A stretch of 53,100 nucleotides of DNA from Marinilabiliaceae bacterium (GTDB lineage: Bacteria > Bacteroidota > Bacteroidia > Bacteroidales > Marinilabiliaceae): assembly GCA_009777175.1 (NCBI GenBank), contig WRMI01000015.1:1-53100 (forward strand). The letters run 5' to 3'. Under the pieces are notes generated by a model that was not told the DNA's origin, made no database searches, and saw only the letters and a program-made list of their open reading frames with translations. Positions 18,904 to 26,940 of this stretch are shown here, in pieces; positions within the stretch are counted from its first letter, which is position 1, and each line of letters opens with the position of its first letter. Made by a program: the position numbers and the translations under genes.

Positions 18904-20781
18904 ATGGCAGAAAAAGATAAAAACATAAATCACGGAAGAAGTAAAATGATTTCAAGTTACGGCGGGGTTGGCTCTGTCATTGATACACCCGATGCCTCTA
19001 TAATTATTGAAACTTTTGATAATTGGGGTTATCCAAATTATTTCGACCACGAAATAAAGAAACATATTATTATAGACGATAGGTTGGTAAATCGTTTGCG
19101 TATTTGTTTCCCCAGACTGAAACATTTAGTTTCCATTCCTATTGAGGATGAAGGTTGGAAAACAGATGTACAACCGCAGGCTAATTATTTCCCCAAGTGG
19201 TTTTACTGTCCTCGTTGTCACCGTTTTATGAATTTAAGAGAATGGAAAAAACATTGGGGAACAGGCAGACAAGAATTTGATTTACAATGTTTTAATTATG
19301 ACTGTAAAAGCGAACATTTAGAGCAAGTCCGTTTCGTTATGACCTGCGATAACGGGCACATTTGGGACTTACCTTGGGAGTATTGGAATAATCGCGAGTC
19401 GATAATTGAAAGTGATACAGAAGATGAAAACAATAACGCTGACGAACAAGAAAGCAAATCTAAAATCAAACTGAAATATGAAAAATGTTGTTCCGAACAA
19501 GAGTTGTATTACACGATAAGTAGCGAGAATACGGATTTGTCGGGTATTCATATTAAGTGCGCGAATTGTGGTAAATCAGCTACTTTAAAAGGTATTTTTG
19601 GTTTTCAACAAAAATGTGGAGGTTTAAGGCATTGGATTGGATTACAACAAGGACAGCCGATAATAGAAGAATGTGTTAAAAAATCAACTGTTAAAATCAA
19701 AACGAGCAATTGTATTTATTACGCTAACACATTGTGTAGTTTATGGATTCCAGAAAAACAGATTTTACACCTCACAACAGAAGCAAGAACAGAAATTGAT
19801 GCGATTGTAAATGATGAAGATTTTGAACAAAACGATTTAGTAAAATATTCAAGGCGAAGTGGAATAGCCATTGAAATAATCAATCAATATTTGGAAGACG
19901 CTGACATTACTTTTATCCCAGATGTTGTTTATCGCCAAACCGAATATGATTATTTTTTGAACAAAAACCAACCAGATGACAAAGCAATACGGTTTATAAA
20001 AATAAATGTAAAAGACCAAATTTATGGTTTAGAAAAATTGGTAAAAATTGACCGCTTGAAAAAAATTACCGTGCAAACCTCGTTTACTCGCAATGAGCCA
20101 ATTGATATTGATAGTATTTTATTAAACAAAGATAATTACAAACAACAAAAATACAAAGTTGAACGGCAATCTGTTTCAAGAAATAGTTTTGAAACTCGTT
20201 TATTACCTGCAATTGAAAATTATGGCGAAGGTATTTTATTTGTTTTAGATGAACAAAAATTAAACGAATGGGAACAAAATGAGACTATTAATGAAAGAAT
20301 AAAAGTAATTCAAGGCCACGCAGAAGATTCCGATTGGCAATCTCATAAAATTGAAGCAAAAAAACTCACAGCAAGAAAAATTCTAATACATACGCTTGCA
20401 CACTTATTTATTCGTGAATTTGAGTATGTATGCGGTTATCCGATGTCGTCTTTGCAAGAGCGATTGTATGTAAGTGAAAATATGAACGGTTTTTTGATTT
20501 CAGCATACGACGGAACGGACGGATATTTAGGTGGATTAACGAAATTGTGTAATAATCTTGACAAATTACAAGAAATTATCACAAGCGCACTACAACGAGC
20601 TAAAGACTGTTCTATCGACCCAATTTGTTGCGAAAACGAAGGACAGGGTGTTGCACAATTAAATTTAGCCGCTTGTCATTCCTGTTCGCTTGTCCCTGAC
20701 ACAAGTTGCGAAATGAGCAATTTATTTTTAGATAGACGTTTAGTTATTGATAACGATTTTGGATATTTTAAGAATATATAA
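18904..20781 (+). CDS. drmB: DISARM protein DrmB (DUF1998)
   Basis: A 625-residue protein. The N-terminus has the DrmB opening GRSKMISSYGGVGSVIDTPD. Paired cysteines at about 100 (YCPRCHR), 135-140 and 219 (CANCGK) suggest zinc sites. The C-terminal DUF1998 domain (about 495-605) has HTLAHLFIREFEYVCGYPMS, SAYDGTDGYLGGL and a cysteine cluster DPICCENEGQG ... AACHSCSLVPDTSCE. DrmB binds DrmA to form the core DISARM complex. It is followed after 2 bp by a truncated AlbA_2 protein and not by drmC. Confidence 0.92.
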   Translation: MAEKDKNINHGRSKMISSYGGVGSVIDTPDASIIIETFDNWGYPNYFDHEIKKHIIIDDRLVNRLRICFPRLKHLVSIPIEDEGWKTDVQPQANYFPKWFYCPRCHRFMNLREWKKHWGTGRQEFDLQCFNYDCKSEHLEQVRFVMTCDNGHIWDLPWEYWNNRESIIESDTEDENNNADEQESKSKIKLKYEKCCSEQELYYTISSENTDLSGIHIKCANCGKSATLKGIFGFQQKCGGLRHWIGLQQGQPIIEECVKKSTVKIKTSNCIYYANTLCSLWIPEKQILHLTTEARTEIDAIVNDEDFEQNDLVKYSRRSGIAIEIINQYLEDADITFIPDVVYRQTEYDYFLNKNQPDDKAIRFIKINVKDQIYGLEKLVKIDRLKKITVQTSFTRNEPIDIDSILLNKDNYKQQKYKVERQSVSRNSFETRLLPAIENYGEGILFVLDEQKLNEWEQNETINERIKVIQGHAEDSDWQSHKIEAKKLTARKILIHTLAHLFIREFEYVCGYPMSSLQERLYVSENMNGFLISAYDGTDGYLGGLTKLCNNLDKLQEIITSALQRAKDCSIDPICCENEGQGVAQLNLAACHSCSLVPDTSCEMSNLFLDRRLVIDNDFGYFKNI

Positions 20782-20783
20782 TT

Positions 20784-21086
20784 ATGCCCGAAACACAAAA
20801 CATAGAATACAAGCAAAGTTGGCACGATGATTATCTGAAATGGATATGCGGTTTTGCTAACGCACAAGGCGGACGGATTTATATTGGCAAAGACGATAGC
20901 GGAAATGTCGTTGGCGTGAAAGATTATAAGTTGTTGATGGACGAACTTCCCAATAAAATCAGAAATAATATGGGAATTACTACAGAATTAACAGACTCTT
21001 ATAAAGTTTTCAAAAATAGTGGTGTTGGCGCAGGAAGTATTTATGAATTAGCAACTTCAATTAATTGGCTCATAATTGGCTCATAA
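20784..21086 (+). pseudogene. AlbA_2 (Schlafen-type) domain protein, truncated
   Basis: A 100-residue product with an AlbA_2 DNA-binding-like start: IEYKQSWHDDYLKWICGFAN, AQGGRIYIGKDDSGNVVGV and KDYKLLMDELPNKI. Full proteins of this group run to 400-500 residues with a C-terminal winged helix, absent here. After about residue 70 similarity is lost and the reading frame enters a short direct repeat (ATTGGCTCATA, 21061-21113) and stops. It is 2 bp from drmB, so it was probably part of the same operon. The remaining AlbA_2 domain is complete enough to fold, so residual function is possible. Confidence 0.7.
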
Positions 21087-21113
21087 TTGGCTCAATTGGC
21101 TCATAATTGGCTC
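21061..21113. repeat. Short direct repeat, AATTGGCTCAT units
   Basis: Five copies of an AATTGGCTC(ATA) unit in tandem, one lacking a few bases, at the 3' end of the truncated AlbA_2 gene. Slippage or a recombination scar could have made the truncation. Confidence 0.8.
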
Positions 21114-21183
21114 ACACTTTTTTAGATAGTGTGCAAAGGGTTTCGATAAATATTTGTTTATCAAAATAATGAATAATAATAGC

Positions 21184-21223
21184 AACAAAATCAGCACTTT
21201 AAACATTCTCTTAGAAAGGCATC
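21184..21223. repeat. Flank repeat shared with 28301-28340
   Basis: AACAAAATCAGCACTTTAAA and the following CATTCTCTTAGAAAGGCATC match 28301-28340 with a few differences. One copy is upstream of the first specificity gene, the other just downstream of the second, next to a REP-type palindrome. Confidence 0.75.
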
Positions 21224-21252
21224 CGTATTACAAAAATTAATAACAAAACATT

Positions 21253-22635
21253 GTGAACCAAAACAAAAACAAAAAATTAGCACAAATTTTTCATTTCGAC
21301 CTCTACGGAAAAAGAGAAGATAAATTCAAATTCTTGTTGAACAATAGCATCAGCAAAGTTCAATGGAATGAATTACAACCAAACGAACCTGATTATTTTT
21401 TTGCTCCCAAAAATATTGAATTTAAAGAAGAATATGAAAAAGGATTTAAGATTAACGAATTATTTCCAATTTACAATTCTGGCATACAGACTGATAGAGA
21501 TACTCTTTTCGTTGACAACCATAGAAAAAAACTTGAAAATAGGATTAAAATTCTTTTATCAGGTAATTATGATATTGTTTTTAAACAAAAATTTAGGATA
21601 CACAATTCAAGTAGTTATAAACTATTAGAAGTAATAAAAAGTAAGCATTTTGATGTTTCATTGGTTGAACAAGTAGAATACCGTCCTTTTGACAGAAAAT
21701 GGATTTATTATTCGCCCGAAATAATAAGCCGCCCCGCTAATAAAGTAATGAAACATTTTGTAAACCGCGAAAATACAGGTTTGGTATTTGAAAGGATAGT
21801 ACCCAATAAATCTATTCCTTACAGAGATATTTTTATCACAAGCAAAATAACAGACGGTCATAATATTGGGAGTAAAACATACATTGCGCCACTCTACCTG
21901 TACTCCGACAAGTCCAGTCAACAAATCATAAACCACGAAGTAGAAAGAGTGCCAAATTTAAACAAAACAATTATCAACGATATTTCAAAACGTCTTGGAT
22001 TACAATATACGGAAGAAAAAAAATCCTCTCATTTGGAAAGTTTCTTTGCCCCCAACGATATTGTAGATTATATTTATGCAGTTTTACACAGTCCATCATA
22101 TCGAGAAAAATACAAAGAATTTTTAAAGATAGATTTTCCACGTGTACCCTACCCTACTAATCCTAAAATATTTTGGAATTTAGTTGAATTAGGCTGCAAG
22201 TTGCGCCATTTGCACTTAATGGAAGGAGTTGAATATCAATTAGGTCTGGCGGATTATCCTGTTGATGGTAGTAACAAGGTTGAAAAAGTAGTATATAAAA
22301 GGGGGATTGCGGGTCAAGCCCGCAATGACGGCTTGGATGAGCATGGGATTGCGGGTCGCAATGACGGCAACGGTGAGCAGGGGATTGCGGGTCAAGCCCG
22401 CAATGACGATTCCGTGGGTGGTCGTGTTTATATTAACGATACACAATATTTCGACAAAGTTCCGTTAATATGTTGGAATTTCTACATCGGCGGCTACCAA
22501 CCTGCTCAAAAGTGGCTCAAAGATAGAAAAGACAGGAATCTTGATTTTGATGATGTTAGGCATTATCAGAAAATAATTTTTGTATTAACGGAGACAGAAA
22601 AACTAATGAAATTAATTGAAAAACATACTGAGTAA
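21253..22635 (+). CDS. Type ISP restriction-modification specificity half, copy 1 (stand-alone)
   Basis: A 460-residue protein starting at GTG. It corresponds to the C-terminal target-recognition part of single-chain type ISP enzymes (LlaBIII-like), without nuclease or methyltransferase. It is highly similar to the protein at 26941-28281 on both sides of a divergent block at residues 169-212 (21757-21888). Common stretches include QVEYRPFDRKWIYY and DFPRVPYPTNPKIFWNLVEL. Residues about 350-386 are encoded by three palindromic repeat units in frame. No helicase or methyltransferase gene is joined to it, so it may be a spare specificity module or a remnant. The final HTE and stop run into a GAGTAAAT satellite. 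Confidence 0.8.
   Translation: MNQNKNKKLAQIFHFDLYGKREDKFKFLLNNSISKVQWNELQPNEPDYFFAPKNIEFKEEYEKGFKINELFPIYNSGIQTDRDTLFVDNHRKKLENRIKILLSGNYDIVFKQKFRIHNSSSYKLLEVIKSKHFDVSLVEQVEYRPFDRKWIYYSPEIISRPANKVMKHFVNRENTGLVFERIVPNKSIPYRDIFITSKITDGHNIGSKTYIAPLYLYSDKSSQQIINHEVERVPNLNKTIINDISKRLGLQYTEEKKSSHLESFFAPNDIVDYIYAVLHSPSYREKYKEFLKIDFPRVPYPTNPKIFWNLVELGCKLRHLHLMEGVEYQLGLADYPVDGSNKVEKVVYKRGIAGQARNDGLDEHGIAGRNDGNGEQGIAGQARNDDSVGGRVYINDTQYFDKVPLICWNFYIGGYQPAQKWLKDRKDRNLDFDDVRHYQKIIFVLTETEKLMKLIEKHTE
22303..22408. repeat. Three REP palindromes inside the coding frame
   Basis: Units at about 22303-22330, 22344-22366 and 22381-22408. Units 1 and 3 have perfect ATTGCGGG / CCCGCAAT arms around TCAAG; the middle unit lacks part of one arm. 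They are read as RGIAGQARND-type peptide. The second copy of the gene has two units at 27991-28060. Confidence 0.92.
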
Positions 22636-22710
22636 ATAAGTGAATGAGTGTAGGGGCGCACCCTTGCGGTCGTCCACCTTGTAGTGAATGAGTAAATGAG
22701 TAAATGAGAA
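22632..22710. repeat. 8-bp satellite with embedded GC-rich hairpin, copy 2
   Basis: GAGTAAAT/GAGTGAAT units start at the stop codon of the specificity gene and enclose the same GGGGCGCACCCTTGCGGTCG insert as at 6903. REP-type GATGCATTGAATTTATTGAA follows at 22753-22772. Confidence 0.85.
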
Positions 22711-22856
22711 AAAATACAAATTCCTCTGACTAACTCCGTAAGGCGATGCATTGAATTTATTGAAATGAATTACATGTAGCGCAATTCGGGGCATCAAACA
22801 AATAAATAACCGAAAATAAAGTTTTTATATAAATAATCATTTATAATCAAAAAATT

Positions 22857-23191
22857 ATGGAATTAACAAAAAGTCAAAAAAGAATTGCCCGTGAGCTGAT
22901 AGATATAGGACTTCAGCGCGAATGTAAATCGTTTGGGCTAAAAATTGCAAAATTCACAAATAGTTCTGATTGGGACGCAAAGCCCCACGACATTTATCTA
23001 AAATTGTTCGAAAAAGTTGTTTCTTTTGATAAACATATTTCTCGCCGATACGATTTTTTAGGTGGGTCTCGTACTTCAATACAGTTTGGGAACTATTTAT
23101 GGATGGAGTACTTAAAGAGAAAGATATTGCTTCTTTTAACGACGATGTTAAAAATAGGTTAATTGAGCTTAAAGTTCAGTTCAAAGAATGA
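22857..23191 (+). pseudogene. Conserved small protein, frameshifted
   Basis: The first frame (22857-23162) is clear to FDKHISRRYDFLGGSR and then turns into non-conserved residues. One missing base near 23070 would continue as YFNTVWELFMDGVLKEKDIA and SFNDDVKNRLIELKVQFKE to a TGA at 23189-23191, giving about 111 residues. The whole has the form of a small helical Bacteroidota protein that I have seen as a conserved hypothetical but cannot name. The TGA overlaps the ATG of the mini-ORF at 23188. Confidence 0.6.
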
Positions 23192-23271
23192 TATTTATGG
23201 ACAGCCACCCCGACTTTACTATTAAATTTGTGGAGCCGCACGAGGATTTTAGAATTATGTATACCAATTAA
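23188..23271 (+). pseudogene. Fragment ORF of 27 aa, repeated at 23719
   Basis: The frame MIFMDSHPDFTIKFVEPHED plus FRIMYTN overlaps the previous stop by ATGA. The core PDFTI(K/Q)FxExHEDFRI is encoded again at 23719-23772 without a start codon. It looks like the same piece of a longer gene deposited on both sides of higA. Parent family not recognised. Confidence 0.4.
23208..23262. repeat. 54-bp direct repeat, left copy
   Basis: CCCGACTTTACTATTAAATT and the following ~34 bases match 23719-23772 with about four to five differences. The two copies flank the orphan HigA gene. Confidence 0.8.
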
Positions 23272-23326
23272 AACTAAAGCATTGAAAAAAATATCCTCAA
23301 ATTTTGTGGATAATAATAAAAAATAG

Positions 23327-23334
23327 TATTTTTG
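23327..23334 (+). promoter_or_regulatory. Bacteroidota -7 promoter box
   Basis: TATTTTTG fits TAnnTTTG and lies 45 bp upstream of the higA-like ATG, suggesting the antitoxin gene is expressed on its own. Confidence 0.5.
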
Positions 23335-23379
23335 CAGAGTTTTTCGACTCAATATGGAAATAAAATTTGATAAAATATT

Positions 23380-23697
23380 ATGACAAAAATTAAATTTGGT
23401 TTTTCACCTACACATCCGGGTGAGGTGCTGAAAGATGAAATCGAATATCGTAAAATTCAACAAAGAATGTTAGCCAAACAAATGGGGATTTCCTACAAAA
23501 TTTTAAACGACATTCTCAACGAAAGACGGCAAATTACAATCACTACGGCAATGATGTTTGAAGCCGCATTAGATATTCCTGCCGATTCTTTGATGCACTT
23601 GCAATTAAAATATAATATGCAGTTAGCACAAAAAGATAATACATTACTTTTAAAACTTGCCGAAATTCGAAAATTGGCATCAGCATCAATATTTTAG
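23380..23697 (+). CDS. higA: HigA family antitoxin (orphan)
   Basis: A 105-residue XRE-type protein with the HigA start FSPTHPGEVLKDEIEYRKIQ and a helix-turn-helix at about 25-60 (MLAKQMGISYKILNDILNER). Length and order match HigA antitoxins, which repress their own operon and neutralise the HigB mRNA interferase. No HigB-like gene is present in the 190 bp upstream or the 300 bp downstream. It may protect against a related toxin elsewhere, act as a plain repressor, or be a remnant. It lies between two copies of a 54-bp repeat. Confidence 0.88.
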   Translation: MTKIKFGFSPTHPGEVLKDEIEYRKIQQRMLAKQMGISYKILNDILNERRQITITTAMMFEAALDIPADSLMHLQLKYNMQLAQKDNTLLLKLAEIRKLASASIF

Positions 23698-23718
23698 TGA
23701 ATATTAATAGAAAGCCTT

Positions 23719-23772
23719 CCCGACTTTACTATTCAATTTGAGGAGGCGCACGAGGATTTTAGAATTAAGTAT
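23719..23772. repeat. 54-bp direct repeat, right copy
   Basis: Right-hand copy of the repeat at 23208-23262. It can be read as PDFTIQFEEAHEDFRIKY but is preceded by stops without a start codon. Confidence 0.8.
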
Positions 23773-23835
23773 TTAACTTGCATTATTCATAAGAAATGAA
23801 AATATCTATTAACCACAAAGGAACACAAAAAAAAT

Positions 23836-23950
23836 AACTGAAAATTGAAAATTGAAAACTGAAAACTGAAAACTGAAAACTGAAAACTATTAACGCGTTT
23901 TCAACTTTGCGCCTTTGCGTTAAAATAAATAATATGAATAATGTAGGCTA
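23836..23950. repeat. Heptamer satellite followed by CTTTGCG repeat, copy 2
   Basis: 23836-23889 is a run of TGAAAAC/TGAAAAT heptamers. 23891-23950 is the second copy of the dispersed repeat seen at 7155. The 310-bp gap 23698-24007 contains these, the 54-bp repeat, and at 23959 a small ATGAACAAAAACAAAAAATAG that resembles the first codons of the specificity genes. No other gene is seen in it. Confidence 0.8.
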
Positions 23951-24007
23951 AAAATATTATGAACAAAAACAAAAAATAGAAATAACTCAGAAAAACAACA
24001 ATAAACC

Positions 24008-25867
24008 ATGACAACACCCCAATACATCAACACTATAAACTATCGATACAATTTAGGAAACGGCACAGAACTTTCCTTTCGAGGTGATTTACTAACATTT
24101 TTAGAAACACTGTTGCCCGATTTACAAGTTACCAACGAACCTAAACGTCAACTTTGCGGCGCACCAGACTATATTGTCACCAAAAAAAATTTACCAATCG
24201 GATGTATCGAAACAAAAAATATTGGCGACACCGACTTAGAAGGAAAAAAAACAAATAAAGAGCAATTCGATAGATACAAAGCCTCTTTGGACAACATTAT
24301 TTTTACCGATTATTTAGATTTTTACTTCTACAGAAACGGTGAATTTGTAACTAAAATAGCAATCGGAAAGGTTGAAGGAACAACCATAAAACCGCTAACC
24401 GAAAATTTTACAGTTTTTGAAAATTTAATCAAAGAATTTGCCGCACACGTAGGGCAAAGCATCAAAAATCCTCAACAATTAGCCGCAATGATGGCAGGTA
24501 AAGCACGGCTACTTTCAGATGTCATCGAAAAATCGCTTACAAACGACACCGAAAAACAAGAAGACAGCACTCTTAAAGAACAATTAAAAGGTTTTAAACA
24601 AATATTAATACACGACATAACTCCAAAAGGGTTTGCAGATGTCTATGCTCAAACCATTGCTTATGGTATGTTCGCAGCAAGACTGCACGACACATCCTTA
24701 AATACTTTCTCGCGACAAAAAGCAGCCGAACTCATCCCTAAAACAAACCCTTTCTTGCGTAAACTATTCGGATACATCGCAGGACCAGATGTTGACGACC
24801 GTATTAAATGGATTGTGGACGGACTTGCAGATATCTTCCTGCATTGTAACGTAGAAGATATTCTGAAAAACTACGGACATGAAACAAGGACAGAAGACCC
24901 TATAATCCACTTTTACGAAACTTTTTTGAGCGAATATGATGCCTCACTCAGAAAAGCAAGAGGTGTTTGGTACACTCCCGCACCTGTCGTAAATTTTATT
25001 GTTCGTGCAGTTGACGAAATACTGATTAATGATTTCAATTTACCGCAAGGACTCGCAGATGCATCGTTTATTACTCCTCCTCTTTCGGAGGAGGCAGGGG
25101 GAAAGTATCACCGTGTCCAAATATTAGACCCCGCAACAGGAACAGGCACATTCCTCGCAGAAGTTGTAAAACATATAAACATGAAATTTGCAGGTATGAA
25201 AGGTATTTGGAGTAACTATGTAGAAAACAACCTTTTACCACGATTAAACGGTTTTGAAATATTAATGGCAAGTTATGCAATGGCGCACCTACAAATCGAT
25301 TTATTACTCAAAGAAACAGGATATATACCCACAAAAAACCAACGTCTGCGAGTATATTTAACTAATAGTTTAGAGAAACATCACCCCGACACAGGAACTA
25401 TTTTCGTCGATTGGTTGAGTGCAGAAGCTAACGAAGCAAACCGTATTAAGAGAGATACACCCGTAATGTGCGTCATCGGAAATCCACCTTATAGTGTAAG
25501 TAGCATTAATACAAGCGATTGGATAGTAAAACTTATTGCTGATTACAAAATTGGATTAAATGAGAAAAAATTAAACCTCGACGACGACTATATAAAATTT
25601 ATTCGATACGGACAACATTTTATTGAGAAAAATGGTTGTGGCATATTGGCATTTATCACTAATAACAGTTTTATTGACGGAATTACGCACCGACAAATGC
25701 GCAAAAAATTGCTCGAAACTTTTGATAAAATATATATCCTTGATTTACACGGAAATGCCAAGAAAAAAGAGACCTGCCCCGACGGAACACCCGACCAAAA
25801 TGTATTTGATATTATGCAAGGTGTTTCAATTAATATTTTTGTTAAAACAGGAGAAAAAAATGAATAA
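24008..25867 (+). CDS. Type ISP restriction-modification protein: nuclease plus N6-adenine methyltransferase
   Basis: A 619-residue protein. N-terminal PD-(D/E)XK nuclease: Asp54 in GAPDY, Glu68 and Lys70 in IETKN. After a helical linker (about 100-300; no helicase motifs are visible, so any translocase domain is lost or very reduced) comes an amino-methyltransferase domain: motif I DPATGTGTFL at about 374 and motif IV NPPY at about 492. The protein stops at KTGEKNE, where single-chain type ISP/IIG enzymes would go on into a specificity domain. That domain is instead encoded separately at 26941-28281. The next gene (DUF1016) overlaps it by 8 bp, so the three are translated together. Confidence 0.85.
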   Translation: MTTPQYINTINYRYNLGNGTELSFRGDLLTFLETLLPDLQVTNEPKRQLCGAPDYIVTKKNLPIGCIETKNIGDTDLEGKKTNKEQFDRYKASLDNIIFTDYLDFYFYRNGEFVTKIAIGKVEGTTIKPLTENFTVFENLIKEFAAHVGQSIKNPQQLAAMMAGKARLLSDVIEKSLTNDTEKQEDSTLKEQLKGFKQILIHDITPKGFADVYAQTIAYGMFAARLHDTSLNTFSRQKAAELIPKTNPFLRKLFGYIAGPDVDDRIKWIVDGLADIFLHCNVEDILKNYGHETRTEDPIIHFYETFLSEYDASLRKARGVWYTPAPVVNFIVRAVDEILINDFNLPQGLADASFITPPLSEEAGGKYHRVQILDPATGTGTFLAEVVKHINMKFAGMKGIWSNYVENNLLPRLNGFEILMASYAMAHLQIDLLLKETGYIPTKNQRLRVYLTNSLEKHHPDTGTIFVDWLSAEANEANRIKRDTPVMCVIGNPPYSVSSINTSDWIVKLIADYKIGLNEKKLNLDDDYIKFIRYGQHFIEKNGCGILAFITNNSFIDGITHRQMRKKLLETFDKIYILDLHGNAKKKETCPDGTPDQNVFDIMQGVSINIFVKTGEKNE

Positions 25868-26939
25868 AATTAGTGATAAAATAATTACTTTGATAGAGCA
25901 GGCAAGGCGTTCAGTGGCAAAAAATATAAACTCTGCTATGGTTTATACTTATTATAATGTAGGTAGGATTTTAGTTGCTGAATGGCAAAAAGGAGAAAAA
26001 AGAGCAGAATATGGCTCTCAATTACTTTTAAATGTATCTGCCGACTTGACTAATGTTTTTGGAAAAGGCTTTTCTGTTCAAAACCTAGAACGTATGAGAA
26101 ATTTCTTTTTAATTTATTCTAATTCCTCAAAAGAGTTGAGAAATGCTAAAATTTTCCAGAATTCCTCATCAGCGACGAGGAATTCTGACTTCCCAAATTC
26201 CTCATCAATTATGAGGAATTCCGACAGCGAATATCTTGTTAATTTTCTACCAATTAGTTGGACACACTACTCTTTTTTGATTAGAATAAAAAATGAAATC
26301 GAAAGACAATTTTATGAAGTAGAATCATATCAAAATCAATGGTCGGTGAGAGAATTGGAACGTCAATTTAATACAGGGCTGTTCGAACGACTTGCCGTGA
26401 GTAGAAACAAATCAGAAATTTTAAAACTAGCAAAAGAAGGGCAAATTGTTGAAAATCCAAAAGACCTTATTAAAGACCCACTGATACTTGATTTTTTGGG
26501 GCTTGAAGAAAAAAATAGTTATACTGAAACCGAATTAGAAACCGCTATTATTAATCAAATAGAAAATTTTATGCTCGAATTAGGTAAAGGATTTTTCTTC
26601 GGAGGACGACAAGTCCGATTTAGCTTTAACGAAGAACACTATTTTGTAGATCTAGTTTTCTTCAACCGATTCCTAAAATGTTTTGTGCTTATTGACCTCA
26701 AAATTGGTAAATTAAAACATCAAGACTTAGGGCAAATGCAAATGTACGTTAATTTTTATGACCGTTTCGTTAAACAAGCAGACGAAAACAATACAATCGG
26801 TATTATTGTTTGCAAAACAAAAGAAGATGCCATCGTGGAAATTACTCTCCCCGATAACAACAAACAAATATTTGCATCTCAATACGAAACTTTTTTGCCA
26901 ACTAAAAAACAGATTGTGGAACTGCTTAAATACAACTAA
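25860..26939 (+). CDS. DUF1016 / PDDEXK nuclease domain protein (YhcG type)
   Basis: A 359-residue protein with the DUF1016 N-terminal domain (IEQARRSVAKNINSAMVYTY, WQKGEKRAEYGSQLL, FGKGFSVQNLERMRNF) and a C-terminal PDDEXK nuclease (about 240-340: FFFGGRQVRFSFNEEHYFVD, LVFFN, LIDLKIGKLKHQDLGQMQMY). Such proteins are common beside type I restriction genes. The start at 25860 overlaps the methyltransferase gene; an upstream frame extension is only a shadow. Residues about 88-120 are encoded by three hairpin-forming repeats (NSSSATRNSD and relatives), an in-frame insert relative to the usual family. The specificity gene follows after 1 bp. Confidence 0.88.
   Translation: MNKISDKIITLIEQARRSVAKNINSAMVYTYYNVGRILVAEWQKGEKRAEYGSQLLLNVSADLTNVFGKGFSVQNLERMRNFFLIYSNSSKELRNAKIFQNSSSATRNSDFPNSSSIMRNSDSEYLVNFLPISWTHYSFLIRIKNEIERQFYEVESYQNQWSVRELERQFNTGLFERLAVSRNKSEILKLAKEGQIVENPKDLIKDPLILDFLGLEEKNSYTETELETAIINQIENFMLELGKGFFFGGRQVRFSFNEEHYFVDLVFFNRFLKCFVLIDLKIGKLKHQDLGQMQMYVNFYDRFVKQADENNTIGIIVCKTKEDAIVEITLPDNNKQIFASQYETFLPTKKQIVELLKYN
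26121..26220. repeat. Three AATTCCTC palindromes in the coding frame
   Basis: Copies: 26121-26145 (imperfect, AATTCCTCAA / TTGAGAAAT), 26159-26185 (GAATTCCTC / GAGGAATTC), 26196-26220 (AATTCCTCAT / ATGAGGAATT). All are read in frame without a stop. The AGATTCCTC / GAGGAATCT arms at 50852-50991 look related. Confidence 0.9.
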
Positions 26940-26940
26940 T

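Noticed and set aside
22240..22446. Minus-strand frame with VIAGLTRNP repeats
   Set aside because: It is the reverse reading of the REP palindromes inside the specificity gene.
25623..25859. Longer N-terminus for the DUF1016 protein
   Set aside because: The extra 79 codons are the second frame of the methyltransferase gene, and the DUF1016 domain begins right at the ATG at 25860.
26758..26940. Longer N-terminus for specificity gene 2
   Set aside because: The extra 61 codons are the second frame of the DUF1016 gene, and alignment with copy 1 starts at 26941.
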